The notes beneath the pieces are model-generated. The model was given only the letters and a program-made list of their open reading frames with translations, made no database searches and was not told the origin of the DNA. From contig OX336395.1 in NCBI GenBank assembly GCA_946902985.2, forward strand, positions 293,689,065 through 293,753,064: a stretch of 64,000 nucleotides of DNA. Reading direction: 5' to 3'. A program made the translations under genes and the position numbers. This DNA is from Meconema thalassinum (lineage: Eukaryota; Arthropoda; Insecta; Orthoptera; Tettigoniidae). This document shows, one piece after another, positions 33,625-48,600 of this stretch. Positions within the stretch are counted from its first letter, which is position 1. Every line of letters starts with the position of its first letter.

Positions 33625-36600
33625 GTAGTAAAATGACTGATTATTTTTAATACCGTAATAAAATAATATTGTTTGAATATTAGCCTACTGTTCTTATTGC
33701 TTAAAATGATCCTACAATTAATAAAATTACAATCGTTTCTTTGTTTCAGGAAGTTTTGCAAATAAGACACAATATCATTGCTAATATATCAGCGTTCCCT
33801 CAAAAGGGCATAAATGTATATAATGATCTTGTCACAAATTCTGCTCTAATTGCAACAGGAATTCAAAGGTATAATATGACATTCGTACAGTTCATTAATT
33901 TTCCTTAGGTCTATAAACTGTGTTATGTTTCAGTACTCAGTCGACTGTCGAGGCCAGTGCTTTCCAAACAGGGTGTCGCGTGCTACCATCATGGGTGTCG
34001 TGAGATTCGTCAAACTGTTAAATTCAGGATAGAAAATGAATAAAGGACCTGTGAGAAAGTAGTATACTTGCTTCCCCTTGTCCGGCGTATCAGTCTGGAT
34101 GGATATTTTCCAACACTAAATGTAAACCAATATGACTGGATAGGAAATCCTTTTGCATCCTCCAGCTCTTGTGAACTTCAACTTATCGAAGAGGAGGAAC
34201 TGGCCGAACTTAAAAACAACCAGACTTACCAAGAGTCATAATTAGATAGCTTCTGGGTTTCCATTCAATAAGATTTTCCTCACCTGAGTAAAAGAGCTCT
34301 CATCGTTTTGTTGCAGTTTTCTTCGACATATTTGTGTGAAAGTGTGTTTTCTGTTATGGCTAATGCAAAAACAGTTAAACGTGGAAGTTGGAGAATGTTA
34401 GATGAGGAAATACGTGTGAATTTGTCCTGCAGCCGACCCGTTATCAAGCAGATTTGTTATGATCGCCAAGCCCATGGCAGTCATTGAATTGGAACATCAA
34501 GGTGCAAGTTTTGTATCTATGAGAAGGGTGTTTAATACAGCCTATTATATGTGGAAAATCATATAAGTTATATACAGAAACATACTATGAAAAATTTCTT
34601 TAAAATGAATCTCCTTTTTTAAAATAGTCTATGTTTATAATTAAAATGATTAAACGGGTGTCTTGTAGAATTATGTGTGCTAAGAAGTTTGGAAAGCTCT
34701 GTATGGTCCCTTGTTTGCAGTTTATATTGCAGTACCTTCTACCTTTCACCTTGAATCGTGTAAGCTGCGAGTGTCTCTGGGAGTTGTTTCAAGGAGAAGA
34801 ACAGTGAGGTCATCTGTTCCTTTTATTAGTCTCCCATATAATGTCTCATCCATTCGCGTAGTGTGGCACACTATCTACGCCTGTTATCCAAACGGCCTTT
34901 TCTAACATTTCAATTCTCTTTGATTTTTTAAAATTGCGTGACCAGTAATTTCATTAACCGAGTTAATACGTATGTTGTTGTTGTTTGAGTCTTCAGTCTT
35001 TTGACTGGTTTGATGCAGCGCTCCATGCCTCCCTGTCCTGAGCTAATCGTTTCATCTCAACATAGCTACCACACCCTACATCCGAGGCAATCTGTTTAAC
35101 ATATTCTAACCTTGGTCTACTCCTACAGTTCTTGTCCTCGACCCTTCCTTCCATAACTAAGCTTGCTATTCCTGGGTGTCTTAGTATGTGTCCTACCAAC
35201 CTATCTCTTCTCTTCATTAGCAGTCGCCAGAAACATCTCTCCTCTCCCACTCGTCTTAATACCTCTTTGTTTGTAACCCTATCTACCCATCTGATCTTCA
35301 TCATTCTCCTGTAACACCACATTTCAAATGCTTCAATTCTCCTCTTTTCTGCTGCACCAATAGTCCAAGTTTCACTTCCATAGAGCACCACGCTCCAGAC
35401 AAAGGCTTTCAAAAATGACTTCCTAATACCTAAATCTATATTCGATGTCATCAGCAGATTCCTTTTTTGTAGAAATGCTTTTCTTGCCTGAGCCAACCTA
35501 CTTTTTATATCCTCTTTGCTTCGTCCATCACTGGTTATTCTGCTTCCTAAGTAACAGAAATCTCCTACTTCCTTCAGCTTTTCACCTGCCAATTTGATCT
35601 CCATAGAGGTTTCTGATTTATTTCGGCTGCATTCCAGTATTTTTGTTTTACATTTATTAATTTTCATCATGAATTCTTTCCGTAAGACGGAGTCCATACC
35701 ATTCAAAAACTCATTCAAATCCTCAGGCTTGTTGGCCAAGATGACGATGTCATCAGCAAATCTCAGAGTTGAAATTATTTCTCCTTGAATCTTCACTCCC
35801 ACTTCAAATTTTTCTCGAATTTCCTTCATTGCTTGTTCAATGTAAAGATTGAAAAGTATGGGTGATAAGTTGCAGCCTTGCCTTACACCTTTCTGAATAC
35901 CAGCTTCTCTCTCATGTCCTTCAACTCGAATGACTGCTGTCTGGTTTCTGTATAGATTGTATATCACCCTCCTATCCCTGTACATACGTATACATAGCAC
36001 ATTATCCAATATTGCTAATGTGTTTGCTTCATATGAAACAGTAAACCAGTATCAGTACCTCGGATGCATAATATCAAGTGACTACAGAATACAGCTTGAA
36101 TTAAGGAACCGTATTCAGAAATCAAGTCAATTCTATCAGCAAGTTCGATATCTAATCTGGAATGAACAAGTGCCACTAAGATCAAAACAAACTTTGTTTC
36201 AAACATACTTTGTCCCTATATTGACGTATGGATTGGAAACGTGCACAACTACCAATAAAAGACGACTTCAGGCTTCAGAAATGAAGTTTCTAAGAAGCGT
36301 GCTTCAAAAGACTAGGAAAGACAAAAGTAAGAAATGAGAAGATAGAGATCAAGCTGGAATAAATCAGTCCCTGGAGGAGACCATAACTAGGGCATGTTTG
36401 CGATGGTTTGGTCACGTCAAACGTATGACAGAAGGAAGAATTGCAAAACAATGGTTACATACTGAGATTACTGGAAAGAGACCTGTTGGAAGACCAAGAA
36501 GGAGATGGCTGGACCAAGTGAAGAAAGATATCACACCCAAGGGAATCAACTGGATGAAGTCTTGAAGGAGCATTGGTACATGAAAAATGAAAATCCACAG

Positions 36601-39600
36601 CCTGCTTCCAGTCTCCGACCGGGTCAGGAATGGAATGTATGAAGCCCCCCTCTAGCGGCGAGGATATGAACTGCGCCGGCTGCCGAGGCCTGACGCACTC
36701 CTCTGGGGTAATGATTTAATGAATGACAAATGAAATGATAGTGGAGAGTGTTGCTGGAATTAAATTTTGACTGGGAAAACCGGAGTACCCGGAGAAAAAC
36801 CTGTCTGCCTCAGTTTTGTCCAGCACAGAGCTCACATGGAGTGACCAGGATTTGAACCACGGACCCAACGGTGAGAGGCCAGTGTGCTGCCGCCTAAGCC
36901 ACGGAAGCTTCATTGGTACATGAATAGACTAAAATGGAGAGCGCTCGTAAACCAAACCCGGGAAACTTGATGATGAAATGGTAAAGCATAATCCTATATT
37001 TTACCCTAGTATATAAACTATGTTCATGTATGTAGTTCATGACCATGGGATCAGGCTATTGCTGGACTTTTGAGATAAACTCATTTCTCAGTTTCAACTC
37101 CATGGGAATAACCTTCTAAAAGGGACCACGGCTGTTTATTTACATATATTCAGGGCTAGATTTGTGACGGTACACACCAGTACGCCGTACAGAAACCTCT
37201 GATCGGGGGAAAAGTCGAATACAGTCGAGGTCAACTTGGTCTTTGACTAGACTGTACTTCAAAGTAAGTGGAATCTTGACTGCTTCGGGGACGACACTTC
37301 ACTCTGGATATTAACAGCAAGGTGAGAGACAGAGGAGACACATACAATGAAAACGTTTCTAAACTTTGGACAATTTTATAAACTGTAAGGTGAAACATGT
37401 TTAAGTACAGGACCTTTTATAATAAATAATTATTTCAGAAAACTGTGAAGACAGAATTATAAAACCAGAAATAAAAGATCGTTGGTGAACATGCGCGTAT
37501 TTTCAAGCCGAATGTATTTAATATTTTAAATTATGTTAAAAAAAATACATTGAAATAATGTACATTGTTTGAATGGTAGCGTAGTTGGCCTACATTAAAA
37601 TGTAATATAGACCAACTGCTATGGTAAGAAAAATGTTGCTCCAGCAGTCTCAATTTAATTTAAAATTGCAATCCAAATTAGATTGCTATTTTGTCCACTG
37701 ATTAATTTTTAAAGGTGTTCAATAAAGGGTAAAAATATAGTTTTTAGAACTCTATATTTCAATATTCCATAAAGCCCCACCCCCGCCCGATAGCCCACGG
37801 TACCAGAACCTCTTATTTCACAAATCAAGCACTGCCTATATTGAATCATTTTATTACCTGCTTGGATCTCGTTTACAAGTTATTCTGGTTCTGTTTGCAG
37901 TGTTGACACCATGCTGGAAGGAGGGCTCCTCACGGGTAACTTGTATGAGCTGTGCGGCTTTTCTGCCTGTGGCAAGACTCAGCTCTGTCTCACAGCTGCT
38001 ACAAACATCGCACAGTATCTGAAGCAGCAAGTACATTATATCGATGCTAAATGTGACTTCTCTGGGAAGCGAGTCCAGGCTATGCTCGAAAGCAGAGGGT
38101 GCGATGAAGAGGTACCTGCTCTTTCTTCCTCATTTTAAATATATTTTGTTATTCATTTATCGTAGTCGCCTCCATGGTGTAGTGGTCAGCGTCATTACCT
38201 GCCACCCCAGAGGTCCCAGGTTCGATTCCCGGCTCTGCCATGAAATTAGAAAAGTGGTATGAAGACTGGAACTGGGTCTACACAGCCTCGGGTGGTCCAA
38301 ATGAGTAGAGGGGGTTCGATTCCCACCTCAGCCATCCTCGAAGTGGTTTCCCACTTCGTCTTCAGGAAAATGCCGGGATGGTACCTACCGTCAGGCCACG
38401 GCCCCCTCCTTCCCTCTTCCTTATCTATCCCTCCCATTGTTCCCATCGCGTCCCATGCCTCATGAGGCCCCCTGTTCACTTTGCAGGTGAGCGTGAGGCA
38501 ATAATCACATCTCCCCAGTTGTATCCCCAACCATATGTCAAGCTCCAGGACACTGCCCGTAGAGGCGGTAAAGGTGGGATCCCTCCCTGAGTCCGTAGGA
38601 AAAGCCTACCTGGAGGGTAAACTAACTACGAAAAAAAATGATCGTATGGCCTATTTATTTATTTACGTATTTTACACCCACATTGGAGCACTTAAATCAA
38701 TACATTTGAGTAAATTTCTTCTTTTTCTCCTCCCAGAACTTTCTCTCCGACCTGGAAGCCCTTTGTGTGTCCGATATAGTATATTGTTTCCGTTCAACTG
38801 TTATTAGTTTGAGACTTATTCTTTTGTTCCTCTTCCCTTCTCTGTCTTTGATTTGTTGCCGAGTTATACCCAATTTTTCCAAATCATCCTGAACTTCTTT
38901 GAACCAATTATTATTGATTTTAATTTTCAAAAAGTAATCAAATAGTTGTTTAAATATCCTGGTTTCTGGCAGTCTTGATATGTGACAGAAAAAGGAAATT
39001 CTTCTTCTTTAAAGCATTGTAGTTATTATTGATTCACATTCACGATAGACAATGTTGTTAGGCAACAATCTCCACTGTCCATCAACTTGGTGTTTTTTGT
39101 TAATAATTGTTCTAATAATTCTTCTGTCAGTTTTCTGTAATTTGTCTGTTGTAGATTTTACATTCAATTTGAATAAAGTTTCACTAGCATAAGTTGCCTC
39201 TGGTTTAACTATGGAATTATAGTGTTTCAGCTTAATGTTGATCGAAAGAGATTTCTTTTTATAGGTCGGCCAGGTAAGTCTTTGTGCTTGTTTAAATTTA
39301 GTTGTTCTGTATTCTATTGCTTCTTTTTCATTTGTGTTCCATGTTATTATTTCCCCAAGATATTTGAATTTCTGAACAATTTTAATCTCTTTATTATTGT
39401 TCAGTTGAATAACTGGTAGATCAACTTTAAAAGTTGGCATCATTTTTTTTTTTTTTTTTTTCAAATGAAACATGTTATTTACAAAATATAAAAATCGCAT
39501 AACAAGGTCTAATTAGTTGATCCATTGTACAGCTGCAGGGGTTGTCAACAAAAAATCAGAGCCTCTTTTTGCATCCAGACACACAACTACTGTATATAGG

Positions 39601-42600
39601 GAACACCACAGTCACACCAGGGTTGAAGGTATTTTACCCCACCTCAAGAGGTTTCAGTGCTGTTGGTCTTACATTCCTTTGAACTAATGCAGCTTTTAGA
39701 GGTGTCGGTGTGCCAGAATTGTGCCTCAAATGGGATCTCTAACATGCCATTAAAGGTACTGGCACGGCTCCCTTGAATTTGCGCACCCCCAAATGCCAAC
39801 TAACAGCACCAGGATTCAATCCTGCAACCTTGGGAACAGAGAGGGATTCAGCACAGATTCAGAGCAGTCCATTTTTTCCTGCTGAAATCAAAACCAGGCA
39901 CAGGGTTCTTGTTATTAAGAACGGATGAGACTTGCGAGCTGAACACTAAAGGTCAAATCATCCATCCAATGGGCATTCTGGTCGAAATGATTCTCCATGA
40001 GATTCTGAGCATAAGTGATAGGTGGATGTCTTGGTTTGGTTGGTTCCTTAGTTCAGGGGCTGCGACAATGCGGTCATGTAGCCCCGTGTACTTTGGGTGT
40101 GCGTGGAATCTGTCCAATAACCGGTGTTATTGCGATGGCTGTATTAATGAGTTATCTCTAATTCAGGGAAGGACTGCAGACGATCAATTTCAAGTACCTA
40201 CTTTTGCTACCAAATGCTACCATCGACACCTAGCTGTAAACTTGGCTATTAGATGCCATTGCAACCGGTGCGTGACGACGAACATAGGAACTACAAATTT
40301 AGCTTCACACAATTGTAGATAGTGGAAGGTTCTTGTACATGCTATAAATTTATGGCATGGGACCGCCGGCTTTACTTCCCCTCTGAAGGAAGGCATACTG
40401 AGGGATTTTAATGCTCTAAAAAAGTCCGACGACTTCGGCCGGGTTTGAACCCACGATAGCTCAGCGCTACCTACTAAGCCACCGAAGCCGCTGATCTTAT
40501 TTTCAGAATATAAAATGTATTGATTGGGCGGAAAAGTTTCAATGAACATTATGTAGCTTTGTCAGATATTAAGAGCCTTGTCCTAACAAGCAACCTCTGC
40601 CCAGTCATTTGGCCTACAGATTGAGAGCTGATGCATGGTCAGCACGTCTGATCACCTCAGCGGTTAATCTCTGTTTCTGTGACTGGGGCACTGCCTCACT
40701 GTTAGGCAGCTACTCAGTTGTCCTCACGAGATGAGTGCACCCCGTTCCAGCCTCATGTTAGTTTTGAAAATCACTGATGGAGCCGGGACTTGAACCTGGG
40801 GTCTCCGGGTGCAAGGTAGCAGCGCTGCCCCAACACCATGGCATCAATACATAATTGGCAAAATGTAAATACATATTCTCACCTAGTCAGCACTTTAAGG
40901 AAAGAATAAAATTCATGATGAAAATCAATCAATGTAAAACGAAAATAATGGATTGCACCCGAAAGAAATCCGAAGACCCCCATGAACGTGAAATTGGCAA
41001 GTGAAAAGCTAAAGGAAGTAGGAGACTTCTGTTACTTAGAAAGCAAAATAACCAGTGATGGACGAAGCAAAGAGGATATAAACAGTAGGTTGACTGAGGC
41101 AAGGAAAGCATTTCTACGGAAAAGGAATCTGTTGACATCGAATATAGATTTATGAAGTCATTTTTGAAAGCCTTTGTCTGGAGCGTGGCGCTCTATGGAA
41201 ATGAAACTTGGACTATTGGTGCAGCAGAAAAGAGGAGAATAGAAGCTTTTGAAATGTGGTGTTACAGGAGAATGACAAGTTCCAGATGGGTAGATAGAGT
41301 AAGAAATGAAGAGGTATTAAGATGATTGGGGGAGGAGAGATGTTTCTGGCGACTGATAATGAGTAATGTTCGGACGTTAAGGAAAGGTCATATTTTTTTC
41401 CTGAGCTCATTTTACGCGAAATCTGAAAAATAAGTTTGAATGAGGGGTCCCTAACCACGTTTAAAGCAATTTCATGTTGCCTATAAATGCATATTTCGGC
41501 CCTTCTTATTGTTTTGGTCATATTTTAGTAATATAAGGTCATATTTGGTTATAATTTCAGCATTTTTGTTTAAATTTAGGCGTCGTTAACAAGGTACACA
41601 TTATCTGCGTCAAGTTTCAAACACATGATTTCCGAATAGTGTATTAGATTTTTCTTTTCTTTTCTTAGTCGTTTACCCTCCAGGTTGGTGGAACCCACGG
41701 ACTCAGCGAGGGAACTCACCACTACCGCCTCTACGGGCAGTGTCCTAGAGCTGGGAACGTCTAATCGGAGTGGATACAACTGGTGAGGTGTGATTGGCAC
41801 CTCGCCCAGGCGGCCTCACCTGCAAAGCGAACAGGGGCCTCGTGAGGGAAGGTAATGGATGGTCAGGATGGATAGGCAAGGAAGAGGGAAGGAGGCGGCC
41901 GTGGCCTTGAAGAAGGTACCATCCCGGCATTTACCCGAAGACGAAGTGGGAAACCACGGAAAACCACTTTGAGGATGCCTGAGGTGGGAATCGAACCCCC
42001 TCTACTCATTTAGAACACCCGAGGCTGAGTAGACCCCGTTCCAGTCCTCGTACCACTTTTCAAATTTCGGGGCAGAGCCGGGAATCGAACCCAGGACCTC
42101 CGGGGCGGCAGCTAACCATGCTGACCGCTACGCTACGGAGGTGACTAGTGTATTAGATACAGTATATTTTTCTTTCTTTTCCCAGAACAGGCAGATAGCA
42201 GGTTCAGAAGACCTGATTCCAAGTAGGCGCTCCTCTACGGACGTCTTTTAGCACATCTTTCTGGACAAGTTAGATTCCGACACTGAACACATGGGATCAC
42301 GGAACATGACGATAGTGTGCTTCCGCCTTTCAATAGGATGTCACTCCAGTAGTTATAATTAGCTCAGAAGCAATTAGCCATGTTATGGCTTTTAGGAAAA
42401 CTGAGTAAGAACTGCATCTCAAGGATATGATACTAAATGAATGTTGAAAATTTTAATGTAGTGAGCTCTCTGAAATTTTGTATGATTAAATGTGTCTGGT
42501 GTATTATCGCTGATCACGTTTTGGCATTTAAGACGTTTACTGTATGTTAGTGATACTCTACCTATCCCAAAATTTCATGTCATATGTCATAGTTTGTACT

Positions 42601-45600
42601 TCTTTAGGTCTTAAACTTCCGAACCCTACTAATGAGTAGGTTAAAAGTTCCGCCTGATCAATACTTTTTATTCAATACGATCACTGTGTGGTCATTGGTG
42701 GGAAATGTTCGAGGCCTAATTAGTATTTTTCGGCTGCTGAATCAATAAATGTCAGACACGAGATAATTGTATAGCGTTACACTAAAACGTCCCTTAAAGT
42801 GGCCTTCCATAAAACTAATTTTATCACAAATGTCAAAGATGCCTCAAAATTCATCACGATTGGTCTGCAAAAAATCAAAAAAGTCCGAAAATTTAAATAC
42901 CTAGGCGAATGGATTACCCCTAATAATTCAGAAATAGCTGCCATTGAGAGCAGATGTAACAAATTGGAAGGTGCCTTTCAAACCTGCAAAAACATTTACA
43001 AAAGTAAAAGCTTGTCCCGGAATGTCAAACTTTGTCATTATAATACAGTAATAAGGCCATCAGCACTGTATGCTGCAGAATGCTTACAGATGACAAACAA
43101 AGGCCCATTGAGAAAATTAGAACTTAAGGATCGGAAAATTCTAAGGAAAATATTAGGACCTGTTAATGATAATGGTACTTACAGAAGAAGACATAACAAT
43201 GAATTATTTGAACATATAGAAGATTTGGTGAGTGTGATGAGAAAAAGGAGAATGTCTTTCTTTGGACATTTGGAGCGGATGGAGCATCATCGACTTTCAT
43301 ATCGAATCCACTCATCAATCTCTAAAAAAAATTCCTATTGTAAATGGTCGATGCAAGTTAAAAAGGACCTAACAGAAGCTCGAATCAATCAAACTCTGGT
43401 TTGGGATAGGAACCTGTTCAGAAAGGCGGTTAAATCAACCAGTAATCTACACCCTTTAACATCTGTGATGCCTCGCCCTCACTGCAAGTGGACGGAAGAA
43501 AGGAGAGCTGAACATTCGTCAAGAATGAAGATCTACTGGCAGACAAGGAAACAAGCTTTACAGTGATCATATGAGTGAAGAACATCGTGGTCCATTGATG
43601 GCCGAAACGACTCAAAAAAAAAAAAAAAAACTTCCCTTGTCATTAAATCTTATATGGTACACCATAAAGAGAGATTGAAAATAGAACACCTAAAGCAACA
43701 CAATATGATGTATGAGAATATGAATAAAACTAGCGGACCCGTGCGAGAAATCTCGCATGTTGATAAACCACACTTTCCCCAATAGGTTTATAATGAGAGA
43801 CTTAAGGAGAAAGGTTATGTTTTTATTTCAACCAAATGATTATAGAACACTACCGTATCTACATTTCAGTTAGAATTCCAAGTTCTACGTTCCCTAACTT
43901 AAGAAGGCAATCACTGAAAATTGGATCATCATAACACTCACCGGTTATTAACAAATTCACCGGTTATTCGATATTTATGAAATTAACTTATACGATTTGA
44001 GTACTCATTCCTTTGATTTACTGTTTCTGAAATCAATGCAAAATTATAAAGGAAAGACCTCAGAATGTTAAAATGACATGAAACAGGCGTCACAACGGCC
44101 AAAATATGAAGTGGACAGCAATTGTGCAGTGTATTTTCCTACAACAACAGTATCTGCAAATCGCACACTTCGTACATTTTTTTTTAAGTAATTCTTTAAA
44201 GAAATTATAGATATTTATGGAATCAGAGTGCAATTCGTCACTGCTAATGTCCATCCTCTTTCATTTGAATGCTCATTTGTCTCGATCGGTCACTTGTTAG
44301 TGCCGCAGGAGGGATCTGTACTACTGAAATAATATATATGATAATCATTTGAAACAAATTTGAAACACATATTAAGACTAAAAAATGCCTGATTTTCTTT
44401 CAGATCACTGCTATTGAAAAAAAACGTGGTTAGTAAATAGTCTTATAAACTAGGAAAACTTTCAATAGGGTAAAACTGCGGGGGTGGACCAAGGTTAGAA
44501 TATGTTGAAACCGATTAACACGGATATAGGGTGTGGTAGCTGTGTACAGATGAAACTATTAGCTCAGTACAGGATCCATGGAAAGCTGCATCAAACCATT
44601 CAAAACACTGAAGATACACGCAATACAGACCCACAGCAAACTTACTAAATTCATTCAATACATTCTCGTGTCTAGTTTTCTTCTTCTTGCGGATGGGTCA
44701 CTTAGGACCACGCGGAATCAAAGTATGTTGAGCCTTCCTCCTTGCCCAATAGCTCTTCATATGCATGGATTGTTGTAGTTTCTGTTCCTCCGACCATGCA
44801 CGTCGTGTTGGTTTCTTGTGATCCTCCTCAAATCCCCTTGTGTGAACAATATTCCTGATTACATTTCTATTCATCAGATCTGTCGATCCCATCTCCACTA
44901 GGTCCCTCTCCACCTGTTTCTACCACTTTGGTCTGGTACGTTTGTTGTGCAGAAATTTGTGGATTGAGTAAGTAGTATGTTTCATTCTTTCCAAATGGCC
45001 CAAAAATTGAATTCGTCTCATTCTCATGGTATCGGTAAGTTTAGAAATTATCCTATATATTTCAGAGTTGGGTTTGGGATAGTGTATGCCATTTTTAATT
45101 CTGGGCCCTACGATCTTTCGCATAATTTCCATTTCCTTAATCTTCAATTGTTCCTTTAATGTTTTAATTTGTAAATTGAGCGTTTCTGAAGCATAAAGAG
45201 CTTCCGGTTTAATCACTGTTAAGTAATTCCATGACAAGCATTGCTTTTTATAAACATTTTTTGTGTATTGAAAAGCAACCTCCATTTTCTGGATTCTTGA
45301 TGTATAACAGATTTATTTTCATTGCCATTTTCTGTAACTCATTTGCCTAAGTATTTAAATTCCTTTACTCTAGCAATTTTATTAGTGTTAATATCTATTA
45401 AGAGATATGAAGCCCTATTTTTTCTGCTTCTCTGACGTTAACACTTTGCTGTTTATCCCTAGCATATTGGAGAAGTTATGGAGAGAATGAGGGTGACCAG
45501 GATTGAAGATGTCTACCAGCTGTTCGCCTTCCTCCACAGCTTGAAGGAGCTCTTACAACACGAGCAGGACGGGAGAGCTGGGGTGAGGCTCATTATCATC

Positions 45601-48600
45601 GACTCCCTGCCCACCTTCTTCTTCCCCTTCCTGGGGGAAAGTCACAGTGATGGCAAGTGTTTTTGTTCCCATTATTGCTCCGTCAGTGACTGTTGAAAAA
45701 GGAGAAAACTATGGGATGTCATGTTTCGCTCGTCAAGTGAGCATTTTCAGATCCAAACCTACAAAACGCTACCAAACCTACAGCGACACCCACAGATAGT
45801 CTCTGTGGTAATGAAGGCATTAAGCACTCAAAGAAAGAACTATTTATTTTAATGCTACAGAGCTTAGAAAAGACTATTCCATCAACGAGCAAAACATGTC
45901 ATATGAAGAATAAGACTTTTTCAATTTCCGCCTATTCAATACATTTATTTTGCCACACTCTTATGGGTACATGTTTCGGGGCCTGTTTGGTCCCTTCTCA
46001 GAAAACTACTCAATGGAATTATCTCTAGAGAAAACTAAGATAATGGCATGGTGCTTGGATAATAACATTTTGGAAAGAGTCAACGATTTTAAATACTTTG
46101 GTTACAAACTGTCTTTACTTGAAGAAATGGACATACCCGAGAAAATCTTTAAAACAGATGTTTAGGAATCATCAATAAAGTTTTTAGACCATCATTAGTT
46201 CAAAAACACACCCGAACAAGAATCTTAGCAAGACAAGTACTTTGCTATGGTAGCTAAGCGTGGACACTGAGGAAATGCGATGAGAGACGAATAACTACCT
46301 CCGAAATGAAATATATGCGACGAACAGCAGGAGTCACTAAGTGGGGTCACAAACGAAACACAGAAGTGCCGAATGGTCTTAACAGCAGACCTATATTGGA
46401 ATACATCCATGAATACCAAAGAAATTGGCTAAGACACCTCAACAGGATGGACAGAAGCAGGTTCCCAAAAGCAGTCGTCAACTACTGCCCCGGTGAGAAG
46501 AGATCTCTAGGTCGCACCAGGAAAAGATGGCGTGAAAATTCAAATATTTTGTGTAGACCGTAACAGTTTTTCTATAAACCGTAACAGTTTTTTTAGGACT
46601 AACACATGAAAGAATGATGATGATCAGCCCATGATACTATATTTTGGACGCATCAACTATAAGTATCATCGAAGCTCTCAATAATAGCACAAAGTGCACT
46701 TAACATATTAAAACATTAAAACACTGGTTAAAAAACTAATAAAAACAACATGCAATGTGTCACAAATTCTCAGGTACAATTAATTGCCCACGTTTCTGGC
46801 CCGTTTCGAATAACAAAAATAAATGTATTGAATAGGCGGAAACTGAAAAAGTCTTATTCTTCATATCAAACTGTCACTACGGAACTGAAATGAATATTAT
46901 TTCCAATTAAAAACTAAAAAAAAAAACCATGTCATCCCTTAGTTTTACCACTTTCTTATAGTCCATAACAATATACAGGGTGTATCAAAATGAATATCGG
47001 GTTTTAAGGCTTTGTGGTATTTATTACAGTAACTTACGATTAAAGATAATACATCAAATGAAAGCGCAACTCAAACAGTCTGTCCTACAAGTGTTCGTAT
47101 ACACTGGTTCCTCCGTCTTCCATTAGAAGCGGTAGTAGCCAAGATGGCGACCAGGGAGCAGAAAGCTTTTTGTGTTTTACAGTTTGCAAGGACTGAATCT
47201 TTAGTTACAGTGCAACGTGCGTTCATTGCCACGGAGATGAAAGCGACGCCACAAGAAAAGGTACAAGCACTGCCTTGGGATTAATGCGTGAGCTAAGAAT
47301 AGCATTCCTCCAAGATTGATTTTCAAAAAGAAAGAAACAACAGGCGCACATAGGACGGCCGTTGGTTGCATTTCTGTCTGTCTTTAGGTTAATACAGTAA
47401 TTGTAATCCATTGTAATCCTCCAAGTGATAATAATAATAATATCGTATGGCCTCGGGTGCTGGGTGCAAGCTTTGTAATTTGACACCCAGAGGGTAGCTT
47501 GCATGTCGAATTTCATTGTTCCTTGAATCACTATGGAAGTCAAGGAGGTTAGATATCTAAGCTCCTTGAACACTATAGCGTCTAGTAGAGAAATCTTTCT
47601 GTTGGCGGAAACTCCCGAGATTAATTTGGCATTATGAACACGGCCTACTGCGTGTCGTGTTTTTACCGCCTTTCAAAAATCACTTACCACGGCCAGGAGC
47701 GAACCTGCAATCTTTGGGTTAGTAGACCGACACGCTTTCCACTCACCTACCGTGGCAAGCTTCCAAGTGATAATAACATCCGTAGATGGTATCATCAGTT
47801 TGAAGACACTGGCTGTCTTTGTAAAGGGAAGAGTACCGGCCGACCATCAGAGATTGAAGAACATGTTGAACGAGTGAGAGAGTCTTTCACGCGTAGCTGT
47901 AAGAAATCAATTCGCAGGGCTAGTCATGATTAGCCGTTCCAGGATCATGTATGTGCCTCCACTACCAGCTGACCTAACCGACTTAAGGAACAGGATTGAA
48001 GCTTTCTCCAGAGACACTGAGCAAGGTTTGGGACGAACTTGGCTATCGACGTTGTGTGCCGTGTGACGAATGCTGCTCACATTGAACACTTGTAGGACAA
48101 ACTGTTTGAGTTGCTCTTCCATTTGATCTATTATTTATAATCGTAAGTTAACTGTAATAATTACTACAAAGCCTCAAAACCCCGATATTCATTTTGATAC
48201 ACCCTGTACATAATTCTTAATCTATTTCAGGTTATTTTTTGGAATTATTTTGTGATGACCAACTGAAAGTTAAAATATTAATTGTGACTGTATTGCAAGT
48301 TAATGCGTCTCCCAGGAGCACTGCTGCAGTGACCCCCTCCACTACCTTCCTTCTCCTCCTTTCCCCTCTTGGCACCATCATCATCATCTTGCACAATTTC
48401 CAGCCACTGGCCGGGTCTGTTTGGAACACAAGCCTCTCCAACGTCTTCTGTCTTCCCACCATCTCTCAGCCTCCACCCTTGTCCAGTCTTCACGCTTTCT
48501 TCCACCCCCTTCAGCCACCTGTCTCTCGTTCTCTTTCCTTCCCACTTCGTCTCGTGTATTCTCCTGGGTATCCTCTTCTCCTCCATTCGTTTTACATGTC

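Noticed and set aside
33949..34710. 8-bp duplication for the Buster-like hAT
   Set aside because: The flanks GTCGAGGC and TATGGTCC do not match; no shift of one or two bases improves this.
38165..38240. tRNA gene
   Set aside because: The same head is found at the 42145 end of another copy, with an A-rich tail and a duplication; SINE-B.
45652..45716. Reading RAD51D exon 4 on to the stop after KCFCSHYCSVSDC as a terminal exon
   Set aside because: The codons after 45652 do not resemble RAD51D, while the GC donor joins exon 5 in frame with the correct spacing.
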